29,082 nt of DNA from positions 1 through 29,082 of the forward strand of contig PUNZ01000041.1 of the NCBI GenBank assembly GCA_003551945.1. The letters run 5' to 3'. The translations under genes and the position numbers were made by a program. The stretch is from Halovenus sp. GTDB lineage: Archaea > Halobacteriota > Halobacteria > Halobacteriales > Haloarculaceae. Shown here in pieces: positions 15,235-24,286 of this stretch (within the stretch, counting starts at the first letter, position 1; each line of letters begins with the position of its first letter). The notes under the pieces were generated by a model. It made no database searches, was not told where the DNA came from, and saw only the letters and a program-made list of their open reading frames with translations.

Positions 15235-16112
15235 TGGCTGAGATAGAGAATGCACTTTCAGAAGGAACCAGTTTGCTCAGTAAGCTTGCCCCGCTGCTTT
15301 CAGTTCCAGCACTCGTGTCACTGACGAATTTCGGTGAGATAGCGTCTGTGCTCTCTTTTCGTGGCGCCCACTTTGGTATCGAATTTCCGTTTCCTGTCCC
15401 CGTCGGGGATCTCTGGGCGTTCGTCAACACCCCGGATATCGGTGGGGGAATTGGCGTCTCAGCGTTCGGATTTGGTGAGGTCTCATCGCCAGCACTTGCG
15501 CTGCTGTTTGCACTGACCTACTTCCTCATCTATGCGCTGCTTTCAGCGGGCTACGTCGGGAGTATTCAGCAGTATCGTGTCGAGGGGCGCTATGATTTTA
15601 TTACAAACGCAACCAGCTATGCCCGCCAGTATATGGTCGTCACCGCAGTGATTTTCGGGGCGGTCTTGGTGATGATACCGTTTGCTCTGCTCTCTCCGAT
15701 ATTCATTGTACTCATCGCACTGGCTGTCTTGCTGATTGCCTATCTCTTCTGGGGCGCATGGTTTCTTATCCCCATCCATGATACCGGCGCAATCGAGTCG
15801 CTTGCGTGGAGTTATGACCTTGCGACGGGTGAAAGCGAGTATCTCGTCTGGACGCTGACCCATCTCGTCTTGGGTGCACTGCTTTCCGTGCTTGCGACGG
15901 CAATTGTTGTCGGCACAAGTGGAGTCGGGATACTGATTGGAGTGCTTCTCGTAATTCCCGTCGGTTTTATTTTCACTGTTGCGTCGCTTCATATCATTGA
16001 CGATCTGACTGGTGGGACGTCACAAAAGCCAGGAAACGAATTCGGGACTCGGGATGAATTCGATACCTCAGGGGAATTTGACCAGTTGGACCGTCGGCAA
16101 TCCGATTGGTGA
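15234..16112 (+). CDS. Polytopic membrane protein of unknown function
   Basis: The 292-residue protein has about five to six hydrophobic segments: around residues 82-108 (PALALLFALTYFLIYALLSAGYVG), 128-175 (two helices) and 205-265 (two helices). A charged, Gly/Asp-rich C-terminal tail of about 30 residues follows and ends RRQSDW. Residues 108-125 (YVGSIQQYRVEGRYDFITNATSYARQY) form the polar loop between helices. The plan of short N-terminal region, Gly-rich segment, then paired helices with conserved aromatic/polar loops resembles haloarchaeal DUF4013/DUF7544-type membrane proteins; I cannot assign one. It is followed 55 bases later by the SAMP-like gene in the same direction. Confidence 0.75.
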   Translation: MAEIENALSEGTSLLSKLAPLLSVPALVSLTNFGEIASVLSFRGAHFGIEFPFPVPVGDLWAFVNTPDIGGGIGVSAFGFGEVSSPALALLFALTYFLIYALLSAGYVGSIQQYRVEGRYDFITNATSYARQYMVVTAVIFGAVLVMIPFALLSPIFIVLIALAVLLIAYLFWGAWFLIPIHDTGAIESLAWSYDLATGESEYLVWTLTHLVLGALLSVLATAIVVGTSGVGILIGVLLVIPVGFIFTVASLHIIDDLTGGTSQKPGNEFGTRDEFDTSGEFDQLDRRQSDW

Positions 16113-16167
16113 GTTCCATGAGGATACATACCGTGACAACCATCTTCACTCGATACGAAAGACCGGT

Positions 16168-16431
16168 ATGGAACTCACCGTGTATGGTCCGCTGCGGTCG
16201 GCAACTGGCGAACAGACTGTGCAAGTAGCAAGTGAGGAGGGCGAAACTGTGAGCGACGTGCTTACCACATTTCTCGACACCTATCCACGGGCAGAAACGC
16301 AGTTGCTTGATGAGGAGGGTACCCTTCGTCCAAGCGTGCGAGTCATGCAAGATGGACAATCGCTTGCCTTCGATGACGAGTGTGACCCCGAGCAGGAAAT
16401 AAAGCTGTTTCCGGCGATGCGTGGTGGATGA
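16168..16431 (+). CDS. SAMP-like ubiquitin-fold modifier / MoaD-ThiS family protein
   Basis: From the ATG at 16168 the 87-residue protein starts MELTVYGPLRSATGEQTVQV, a beta-grasp first hairpin. SEEGETVSDVLTTFLDTYP (the helix) and SVRVMQDGQSLAFDDECDPEQEIKLFPAMRGG follow. It ends in the di-glycine required for C-terminal adenylation by an E1-like UbaA/MoeB enzyme. Such proteins in haloarchaea either conjugate to lysines of target proteins (SAMPs) or donate sulfur in molybdopterin synthesis or tRNA thiolation. No MoaE or E1 gene is nearby, so the choice is open. The frame extends back to 16012 inside the preceding gene, but sequence similarity to the fold starts only at 16168. Confidence 0.85.
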   Translation: MELTVYGPLRSATGEQTVQVASEEGETVSDVLTTFLDTYPRAETQLLDEEGTLRPSVRVMQDGQSLAFDDECDPEQEIKLFPAMRGG

Positions 16432-16480
16432 ATGGAAAGTGAAACGCCCACTTCAGTCTCTCCTACAGAAACGGGTAAAC

Positions 16481-16490
16481 ATTATATATA
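16481..16490 (+). promoter_or_regulatory. TATA box of the 16.5 kb membrane protein gene
   Basis: ATTATATATA lies 23-32 bases before the ATG at 16513, ideal for a leaderless transcript. Confidence 0.65.
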
Positions 16491-16512
16491 GAATGGAAAA
16501 CAAGTCTGAGAC

Positions 16513-17010
16513 ATGGCAGATGAAGCACCGTCGTTGTTAATTTCCACCGCGGTGTTCTTTGGAGCGTTCATTCTTTTTGGGTTGCCCGTAATGCTGTTGA
16601 CGATGGCGCTGTTGGGCGAAGTGCTTGCGGTGTTTGGCGTTGCAGACGCCATTGGTACGACCGATACCGTCAACGCTGTGGTGTTTTCAGCCGTCTTGAT
16701 TGCTGCTGCACTAATTGGGATCCAGGCTGCATACGAAGCAGCGAGTCTCCAACTACATGGTATCGATTCGCTCTACCGAGGAACACGGCTGGCAGTCCTT
16801 ACCCGTCATATCCTCCTCAGTTTGGGTGTGCTTGTTACCCTCGCTGGCGCAACACTAATCGGTTTGTCCGCAGCACTGGAAATTGACAGCCTCTGGTTGG
16901 GCGTACCTGGTGTGTTGTTAGCAATCGCCGCGCTGGGTGTTGCCTTCCGCTCCACAAGAGCGTTCGCTGACGGCTACCGCGACCAAAGTAGCTCAACTGA
17001 CTCAGTGTAA
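16513..17010 (+). CDS. Small membrane protein, four predicted helices
   Basis: The 165-residue protein has hydrophobic segments at about residues 7-42, 55-75, 95-122 and 126-145. A polar middle loop (YEAASLQLHGIDSLYRGTRLAVLTRH) and a Ser/Asp-rich C-terminal tail (RDQSSSTDSV) flank them. No catalytic motif is visible and I recognise no family. It has its own strong TATA box and is the last plus-strand gene before the AT-rich gap, so it is probably transcribed alone. Confidence 0.75.
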   Translation: MADEAPSLLISTAVFFGAFILFGLPVMLLTMALLGEVLAVFGVADAIGTTDTVNAVVFSAVLIAAALIGIQAAYEAASLQLHGIDSLYRGTRLAVLTRHILLSLGVLVTLAGATLIGLSAALEIDSLWLGVPGVLLAIAALGVAFRSTRAFADGYRDQSSSTDSV

Positions 17011-17294
17011 CTATCTATGAAAGGTAAGGGTTGACTGCAAAACGACAGCCATACACTCAGTAATCCAAGCACACCCCTCCAGTGGATAAAAACACGGCCA
17101 CTCTCCAGTCACACAATCAACAACGATATCACACCAACGTGTGAACTGCTGGTCTCATCCTCTGTATGCAGCCACCATTTGTGACAAGAGTTGAATTAGA
17201 CGCTGGTGAATAGAGCACACGAATATGACACGATTTGAGGAGCGGTTAACGTGCGAAGTCGAATGCTCAGTATAGATAGAACAGTTTGTTTATT
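17011..17294. other. AT-rich intergenic region
   Basis: 284 bases between the membrane protein gene and a small convergent ORF. A 16-codon ATG frame (MTRFEERLTCEVECSV, 17225-17275) is present but too short to support. A weak CACAC-CAAC-GTGTG hairpin lies at about 17132-17145. No gene is supported. Confidence 0.4.
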
Positions 17295-17492
17295 TCACTG
17301 ATATTGTGATGACTCACTGGTTGAAGAGAGGTCAGATAGTCCATAAGCGGCAGCACTGAACGTAAGTATCGGTCCAAGGTATAATAATAAAGTAAAAATA
17401 AACTGGTCATCAAGAAGCCCGATTACTGAAAATTGGAGACCGATAATCATGAAAATGATGCATTTTCGATAGCGGGTATTAGATGCACTCAT
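17295..17492 (-). CDS. Small two-helix membrane protein, 65 residues
   Basis: The frame from ATG 17492 encodes a short basic N-terminus (MSASNTRYRK) and then two hydrophobic helices (CIIFMIIGLQFSVIGLL and FIFTLLLYLGPILTFSAAAYGL). A polar Ser-rich tail follows (DLSSTSESSQYQ). This follows the positive-inside pattern. A TATA-like CATATTAACTG on the minus strand (17513-17523) is centred 26 bases before the ATG, the exact leaderless spacing seen for other genes in the window. The G+C content is clearly lower than that of its neighbours. The family is unknown; it may be recently acquired or fast evolving. Confidence 0.55.
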   Translation of the reverse strand: MSASNTRYRKCIIFMIIGLQFSVIGLLDDQFIFTLLLYLGPILTFSAAAYGLSDLSSTSESSQYQ

Positions 17493-17800
17493 GATTAGTA
17501 AAAATCAGTCCCCAGTTAATATGGTTGTGCTTTCTACATGATTTCACATTCCATCGGTAACTCACACGCATGGTGAGTAGATAATTCATCGATCTCAATG
17601 TATAGCAGACAGTGTCGTCGTGCTGAACTCAACCACTCCATCTTGCACGACACTCCCTCTATAATCCCAAGAGAAACACATCCGCCTGCACTATAAACCT
17701 GCTACACCGAGTGTCTCGAAATAAAAAAGAGACGGTCACTATCTGTCGCGTTTAGCATTTTCCGCCGGTATTCGATAAGAAGTTGCTAGATGCCGAAGAC
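17493..17800. other. AT-rich intergenic region with a stem-loop
   Basis: 308 bases without a gene. It contains the promoter of the small minus-strand ORF and a candidate hairpin: AGTGTCGTCGTGC (17611-17623) opposite GCACGACACT (17645-17654), with a 21-base loop and a three-base bulge. Its right end flanks the 3' end of the acetamidase gene. It may hold a terminator or small RNA; nothing firmer is visible. Confidence 0.4.
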
Positions 17801-19105
17801 CTACAGACCGTATGTTGCCCGAACAGTCTCAGCAAGACCAACGTCTTCGAGCAACGCCATTGGTGTTAGCATCGAGAGTTGGACCATCCCTGGAAGCCGG
17901 GCAATTTCGACGCCGCCGCTGAAGGTACACCGAGAGCGGACTTCACCCTCACTGATACCGAACAGTTCGCTGGCGCGGTCGAAGGCGTTTTGTGTTGCGT
18001 CGTTGATTGTCGCACCCGAGCCAAAGATCTGAATTGGGGCTGTCTCTGCAACATCATCGACGTGGTACTCCTCAGCAAGGTCCTCACCAGCGGCCCGTTC
18101 CGCGGCAGTAAACGGTTTTGCGATGTGTGGCAAATCCTCCTCGTTTGGGAGGAGAATCGGACCATCAAGACCCACATCTTTGATAACCTCGACTTCAAGT
18201 TCGGTTCGGCCGCTGACATCGGTAGTGTGTAAGGAAAGTTCGCCGTCGCCCTGGTTTGCGTGCAGGTCACCGACATACAGTCCTGCTCCGTCGACTTTCA
18301 CCGGGCAGATGAGCGTTGCACCCGCACGAACTTCGTTCGAGTCCATGTGGCCGTCCGTGCGTGATTCGAGGTCTTCCTCACTGTCGAGTCCCCAGTCGTG
18401 GCTGGCTCCGATGAGGAACTGTCCGAAGTCCCCTGCGTTATGTGAATCCGGGAGTTCAACCGGCGGTGTTGTGCCGATGTTGCCGATGAAGGGCCGAAGT
18501 CGACCGAGCGTCCCTGGCATCTCGTCTGGTTCGTACAGAAGGATAGGGTGCTGGCGGGAGTTCTCCGGCAGTGCCATCGCCTCGTGGGCGTTTTCGGCAA
18601 GTTCGCGTGCGCCCTCGGAACCGACAGTCACACCGACCGTTCTGTCGTCGTCAAAGACAACAGTATAGCCGTACTCGAAGCCGAACGATGATGCGTTGGC
18701 TCCGCACTCCGCACAGCGAATTGCCTCCTCGCCGGTCCCCTCAACCACGCTTTCTGGCCATTCCGTACCACATTCGGGGCATTTGTGGTCGACAAAGGGG
18801 TCATCACCGAAAGCATCCGCGTGTTCGGCCATCGAACCGGTGCTCGTTGCGATGCTTGTCACCTCGACGTCCTTGATACGGACGACAAGGGCATCTCCCG
18901 GTTCGGCGTTTTCGACGCGAATTGGCCGGGTGACTTCGTGGCCCCCGCGGAACTCAGGGGTAATCATCGGCCCCCAACATGCCGGTGGTGTGTGTGTTCT
19001 GACTGTGCCGCCGTCTGCGACTGTTCCGGCCCACTCTTGCTCCGGGCCGACCAAGCCAAGCGTATACTGGTCTACCTCCAGTTCCTGCTGGATTTGCTCT
19101 GACAT
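17801..19105 (-). CDS. Acetamidase/formamidase family hydrolase with inserted zinc ribbon
   Basis: From the ATG at 19105 the protein has 434 residues. Family marks are ENAEPGDALVVRIKDVE (65-81), the GDLHANQGDGELSLHTTDVSGRTELEVEVIKD block (FmdA/AmdA signature) and the C-terminal LPGMVQLSMLTPMALLED. It should hydrolyse short amides to ammonia and a carboxylate. A zinc-ribbon-like insertion is present at residues 109-134: CPEC (C109, C112) and CAEC (C131, C134). The substrate is unknown and no amide transporter gene is adjacent. A minus-strand TATA (ACTATATTG, about 19135-19143) is about 32 bases before the ATG, so the longer frame to 19336 (which has no family similarity) is rejected as the start. 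Confidence 0.87.
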   Translation of the reverse strand: MSEQIQQELEVDQYTLGLVGPEQEWAGTVADGGTVRTHTPPACWGPMITPEFRGGHEVTRPIRVENAEPGDALVVRIKDVEVTSIATSTGSMAEHADAFGDDPFVDHKCPECGTEWPESVVEGTGEEAIRCAECGANASSFGFEYGYTVVFDDDRTVGVTVGSEGARELAENAHEAMALPENSRQHPILLYEPDEMPGTLGRLRPFIGNIGTTPPVELPDSHNAGDFGQFLIGASHDWGLDSEEDLESRTDGHMDSNEVRAGATLICPVKVDGAGLYVGDLHANQGDGELSLHTTDVSGRTELEVEVIKDVGLDGPILLPNEEDLPHIAKPFTAAERAAGEDLAEEYHVDDVAETAPIQIFGSGATINDATQNAFDRASELFGISEGEVRSRCTFSGGVEIARLPGMVQLSMLTPMALLEDVGLAETVRATYGL

Positions 19106-19208
19106 TTGTTCACCTATAGCTATGGCTGGAAAGACAATATAGTCCGCTGCTAGTTGCGTTTGAAATGTTAGTAACAGCGGGATGTTTCGGGCAACAGTGC
19201 CTTCCTGC

Positions 19209-19739
19209 TCACCGGCCGGTGAGACGCTGTCGAAGCCAGTCAAGTCCTGGTCGACCATCGACCCACCAGAGCACAACCCCACAGACGAAAATAGCCGCTT
19301 CGAACCAGAGCGTTGTGATTTCGACGCCGCCGACACTGCCGACGAGTTTAACCCCTGAGTACGCCGGCATCTCCGTTACCGGCCAGAGGAGAAAGCCGAG
19401 TTCGTGGTAATCGCCAGCAAGGACGTGCCACGGAATATCCGCAGCAAGATGTGAGAGATACCCGATAGCGAAAGCGATTCCGAGGTCGCGGCGATCATAG
19501 CGACGTGCGAGAAAGACCACAATGCCGATGAACAACGCCGCACCAAAGAGCGAGTGGGCGAAGGTTCGCCCGACGGGAGTGATATCAAGCCACCACAAAG
19601 GTTGGTCAATCAAATCGGGCAGGGTTGCGGCAAAGAGAACGACCAGCGTTGGTTCGGCGTCCGGTGTTTTTCCGGAATTCGCTCGGGTATAGAGTGCATA
19701 ACAGATGTACCCAACGACTGGGTGGACGATGGGCTGCAT
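19209..19739 (-). CDS. Membrane-bound metal-dependent hydrolase (YdjM/DUF457-like)
   Basis: The 176-residue protein starts at ATG 19739 (a TTG one codon upstream is ignored). Motifs: HPVVGYICYAL (6-16), ATLPDLIDQPLWW (PD-x-x-D), FAHSLFGA and GYLSHLAADIPWH. These supply the His and Asp residues of the DUF457/YdjM integral membrane hydrolase family. Four to five hydrophobic helices are visible, ending with a basic tail. The substrate is unknown; relatives are linked to membrane lipid or phosphoester hydrolysis. It lies upstream of the acetamidase on the same strand with a 103-base gap, so it is probably independent. Confidence 0.82.
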   Translation of the reverse strand: MQPIVHPVVGYICYALYTRANSGKTPDAEPTLVVLFAATLPDLIDQPLWWLDITPVGRTFAHSLFGAALFIGIVVFLARRYDRRDLGIAFAIGYLSHLAADIPWHVLAGDYHELGFLLWPVTEMPAYSGVKLVGSVGGVEITTLWFEAAIFVCGVVLWWVDGRPGLDWLRQRLTGR

Positions 19740-19922
19740 CAACTCTCACTTTTCTGTACTGCGGGGTAAAAGCTGGGATACCATCTGCTGTGCATCGTTG
19801 CTCTCACAACGTATCAAATATGCAGAAATGAATCATGAACCAAAATCAGACGTGCTCGCTCACTTCGTTCGCTGTGTGCGACTGCTCTCGTTCAAATCCC
19901 TGTCGCTCTTCGTTCTCACGTT

Positions 19923-19932
19923 TGTTCGAACA
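19923..19932. repeat. Perfect 10-base palindrome in the tRNA trailer
   Basis: TGTTCGAACA reads identically on both strands and lies five bases beyond the mature 3' end of tRNA-Thr. It could form a minimal hairpin in the trailer or bind a dimeric protein. Confidence 0.4.
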
Positions 19933-19936
19933 GAAG

Positions 19937-20010
19937 AGCCAGGGGGGGGATTTGAACCCCCGAACTCCCGATTACAAGTCGGGTGCTTGAACCACCCAAG
20001 CTCCCCTGGC
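19937..20010 (-). tRNA. tRNA-Thr (anticodon UGU)
   Basis: Read on the minus strand, the acceptor stem GCCAGGG pairs with CCCTGGC. The D arm is GCTT...AAGC with GGTGG in the loop. The anticodon stem CCCGA/TCGGG encloses the loop CTTGTAA, giving anticodon UGU (reads ACA). The variable loop is AGTTC, and the T arm is GGGGG-TTCAAAT-CCCCC. The next base, T at 19937, is the U73 discriminator expected for archaeal tRNA-Thr. CCA is not encoded and there is no intron. A GATATGCAC element on the minus strand (20040-20050) may serve as the TATA box. thrS lies 5.7 kb away in this window. Confidence 0.96.
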
Positions 20011-20098
20011 GCATCTACATCTTGATGGTCCCCCTTTGAGTGCATATCGATTTCGGTCTGTGATGAGAGGTTCCGACAACGGAGTGTGGTCGGCGGTT

Positions 20099-20572
20099 TC
20101 ACCTACTTGACTCCACAGCTTTCTCGACTTCAAGGCGGTGCGGTTCGTAACCATGCCGTTGGTAAAACCGTCGACCCGCCTCGTTTGCAGCAAGTACCTC
20201 CAGTGCAATCCGGTCGACAGCCCGCTCAGCAAGTCGTGTTTCAACAGTTTCGAGGAGTGCAGACCCGATTCCTTCGTTGCGGCGCTCAGGAACAACATAC
20301 ACGTTGTCGATAATTCCACGAGTAATCGCTCGTTCGAACGAGCCTGATTCGATACGGAAGGAGGCAAAGCCATGAATCTCGTCGCGTGACGGCCCATCAC
20401 GGGCGACAACCACCTGCTCGGCAACGAGTTGATGAACGAGCGATTCGCGAACGCCAGTCCGGTTCTCTTCGCTCAAGATGTGTGCATCGTACTGTCGTTG
20501 TCCCCGTGCAAGCTGTACCCAGAGGTCAACAATCCGGTCAATCTCCCCTGTATCGGGGGTAACAATGTCCAT
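20099..20572 (-). CDS. GNAT-family N-acetyltransferase
   Basis: The 157-residue protein has a complete GNAT fold. The N-terminal helix is IDRIVDLWVQLARG. VVVARDG...HGFASFRIE forms the central strands. The acetyl-CoA motif A is IDNVYVVPERRNEGIGSALLETVETRLAERA (R/Q-x-x-G-x-G/A as RRNEGIG), followed by IALEVLAANEAGRRFYQRHGYEP (motif B). The acceptor is unknown. The gene lies 7 bases after the CBS-zinc ribbon gene on the same strand, so the two are one operon. The functional link between them is not obvious. Its 3' end is 88 bases upstream of the tRNA-Thr 5' end. Confidence 0.9.
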   Translation of the reverse strand: MDIVTPDTGEIDRIVDLWVQLARGQRQYDAHILSEENRTGVRESLVHQLVAEQVVVARDGPSRDEIHGFASFRIESGSFERAITRGIIDNVYVVPERRNEGIGSALLETVETRLAERAVDRIALEVLAANEAGRRFYQRHGYEPHRLEVEKAVESSR

Positions 20573-20579
20573 GCGTCAA

Positions 20580-21161
20580 TCAGATACTCCGGCAGTTGGA
20601 ACAGACCAACTGACCGTTGAATGGCGATAAATCGGGGGCAAAGCTCCCACAGACCTCGCAGATACTCTGGTCATCAAACTGCCCCTCCATGCGGTCGTCG
20701 TTTCCACGCTCAACAGTAACAGTCGCTCCGGCATTGGTCACCGTTCCTTGCGTAGGTTCGCTGGTTGCCCGTGACTCTACCTCGTACGTCCGTGAGGCAA
20801 GCAAGTCCTGTTCGGTGATGACGCCAAGTGGCTCGGAGCCGTTTGCAACGACGACGCCACTGTCCCCACGGGTCGACATTTCGTCTGCTACCTCCCCGAG
20901 ACTCATCTCCGGGTTGACTGTCGGGACGCTATCACTCATTACATCACCGACAGTCGCCTCCTCCGCCGGTGGCCCCTCAACGAGTGACGCAAGGATATCT
21001 CGTTCAGTGACCACACCGATATGTTCGTTTCCGCGCTGGACAACTGCCGCCGACGCATCCTCTCGCAAAAGCAACTCGACCGTCTCAATCAGGTCATCAG
21101 ACTCGCTGACGCCCACGTACTCCCGGTTCATCAGTTCACGGACTGATACCTCCTCATTCAT
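20580..21161 (-). CDS. CBS-pair protein with C-terminal zinc ribbon
   Basis: The protein has 193 residues. Two CBS repeats occupy about residues 5-65 (VRELMNREYVGVSESDDLIETV...GVVTERDIL) and 75-130 (VGDVMSDSVPTVNPEMSLGEV...GVITEQDLL); each ends with the G-V-I/V-T-x-x-D-h-L motif that contacts adenosyl ligands. A linker leads to a C-terminal CEVCG...CSNC pair (residues 167-190), a zinc-ribbon tail found in some archaeal CBS proteins. Such proteins sense AMP, ATP or SAM and regulate a partner; none is fused here. A minus-strand TATA (TAGGTTTTTACC, about 21184-21195) lies about 27 bases before the ATG. It is the first gene of the operon with the GNAT gene. Confidence 0.9.
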   Translation of the reverse strand: MNEEVSVRELMNREYVGVSESDDLIETVELLLREDASAAVVQRGNEHIGVVTERDILASLVEGPPAEEATVGDVMSDSVPTVNPEMSLGEVADEMSTRGDSGVVVANGSEPLGVITEQDLLASRTYEVESRATSEPTQGTVTNAGATVTVERGNDDRMEGQFDDQSICEVCGSFAPDLSPFNGQLVCSNCRSI

Positions 21162-21183
21162 ATGACACAGTTTGCCACGGCCG

Positions 21184-21195
21184 GGTAAAAACCTA
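21184..21195 (-). promoter_or_regulatory. TATA box of the CBS-GNAT operon
   Basis: TAGGTTTTTACC (minus strand) precedes the ATG at 21161 by about 27 bases, consistent with a leaderless start. The large inverted-repeat element at 21204-21270 lies immediately upstream of it. Confidence 0.5.
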
Positions 21196-21203
21196 CCTGC
21201 GGT

Positions 21204-21270
21204 ACGTTTATGCCGTTCCCAGCCAAAGATTTACGGCTGGGTTACTCCTGAATCAGCCAGGCGTAAACGT
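21204..21270. repeat. Nested inverted repeat (two-stem structured element)
   Basis: The outer arms ACGTTTATGCC (21204-21214) and GGCGTAAACGT (21260-21270) are complementary over 11 positions, with one G-U type pair. Inside them, CCCAGCC (21218-21224) and GGCTGGG (21235-21241) form a perfect 7-bp stem around an AAAGATTTAC loop. The element sits between arfA and the CBS-GNAT promoter. Confidence 0.6.
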
Positions 21271-21417
21271 GGATACACTGCTGATTTTAGTTCAATCACC
21301 TACATGGGAAATGAGGATTCTTCAGACCATCGGAGGTAGCATTCGGGATACCCACAAAGGAATTGGTTCCGACAGGTGAGCGAGTAGTGGCAGTATTCCG
21401 AGAGGCGATTGAGGTGC
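21271..21417. other. Intergenic remainder, no gene seen
   Basis: 147 bases between the inverted-repeat element and the 3' end of the GTP cyclohydrolase gene. The overlapping frames on both strands lack recognisable sequence and mostly run into the coding gene. It could be degraded coding sequence, but I cannot show it. Confidence 0.3.
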
Positions 21418-22182
21418 TTACTCAAACGCGAGTTCGACTGGTTTTTCCACTTCACGGCAGTGTTCAAGTGCGTGTTTGGCGTCCATCCCTGCGTCCGATG
21501 CGGTTTTACCCCGTCCGACACCCACACGAAGTTCCACCTCCACGGCCTCATCAACGTGTCTAACGGCGTCAAGATACTCATCTGCATCAAGGTCTGGGCA
21601 GACGACGATGATGTTATCTCCACCAACGAAAAAGGAAAGCGACCCGTATTCTTCACGCATGTACTTCATCAACTCAGCATAGCCCTGTTCGATGCGGATG
21701 AACGTATCGTACTCGTTGAGTTGGTCGGTGTATTTTCCGGTTGCATCTGCAACATCGAAATGAGCAATCTGGATATCCTCGTCCGTACGGAACTCGGCGT
21801 CGATAGCGCGACCTTTGAGGATGTTCCGTCGGTGTTTATCTTGCGCGCTTCCCTCTTCCTGTAACTGTTCGGTTGCCGTCCCAAGGGCTGAAGCTGGTGT
21901 TCGGCCCGTTGCAACTGACAGACTCGCGGTGACGGGATACCGATTTGCAACGGATTCCTGTATCAGCGCATGGTCGTCCATACTGAGACCGTTCGAGACG
22001 GCAATCATGTTATCAAACCGAGAGAAGAAGACGTAGCCATCACGGTTACCAAACAGCTGTGAAAGGTCTGCATATAGCCGCGACTGCAACGTCTGCAGGT
22101 CAACCTCGCGGCGTGGCTCGGGCGTCACTGTCCACGGACCGTAGTTATCAATCTGAATGTGTGTAAGCTGCGTGTTCGTCAC
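21418..22182 (-). CDS. arfA: GTP cyclohydrolase III (archaeal, IIa type)
   Basis: From the GTG at 22182 the protein has 254 residues. It starts (V)TNTQLTHIQIDNYGPWTVTPEPRREVDLQTLQ, the characteristic N-terminus of archaeal GCH III. The later blocks GDGYVFF-like (NRDGYVFFSRFDNMIAVSNG), SLSVATGRTPASALGTA and the mirrored second half (SFFVGGDNIIVVCPDLD, RVGVGRGKTASDAGMDAKHALEHCR) match the duplicated palm-like (nucleotide-cyclase) fold. It converts GTP to the formylamino-pyrimidine FAPy, the first step to riboflavin and the F420 chromophore in archaea. The frame is open to an ATG at 22266, but similarity begins at the GTG, which I take as start. It is divergent from the acetyl-CoA synthetase gene. 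Confidence 0.92.
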   Translation of the reverse strand: MTNTQLTHIQIDNYGPWTVTPEPRREVDLQTLQSRLYADLSQLFGNRDGYVFFSRFDNMIAVSNGLSMDDHALIQESVANRYPVTASLSVATGRTPASALGTATEQLQEEGSAQDKHRRNILKGRAIDAEFRTDEDIQIAHFDVADATGKYTDQLNEYDTFIRIEQGYAELMKYMREEYGSLSFFVGGDNIIVVCPDLDADEYLDAVRHVDEAVEVELRVGVGRGKTASDAGMDAKHALEHCREVEKPVELAFE

Positions 22183-22286
22183 AGTTGGCTCGAATTTGGT
22201 GTGTGTAGGTATCTTTCTTTGGAAATCTGGCGGACGGTCAAGAGCGTCCATCGAAACCGACGTCATTCAAATGAAATGTTGTGCCA

Positions 22287-22297
22287 ACCCTTATTTG
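22287..22297 (+). promoter_or_regulatory. TATA box of the acetyl-CoA synthetase gene
   Basis: ACCCTTATTTG lies about 33 bases before the ATG at 22327, giving a near-leaderless transcript. It favours that ATG over the upstream one at 22159. Confidence 0.45.
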
Positions 22298-22326
22298 CTG
22301 GAGTCCGTACAGTCAATAACGCACAG

Positions 22327-24276
<1,950 letters not shown>

Positions 24277-24286
24277 CAGGATTTCG

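Noticed and set aside
19880..20010. Attachment site of an integrated element at tRNA-Thr
   Set aside because: The repeated T-arm word is inverted, not direct, relative to the tRNA. No integrase gene is present in the window.
21300..21656. 118-residue minus-strand frame spanning the intergenic region into arfA
   Set aside because: It overlaps arfA in another frame, has no recognisable family and no promoter. A transposase remnant was considered, but no TnpA/TnpB motif is visible.
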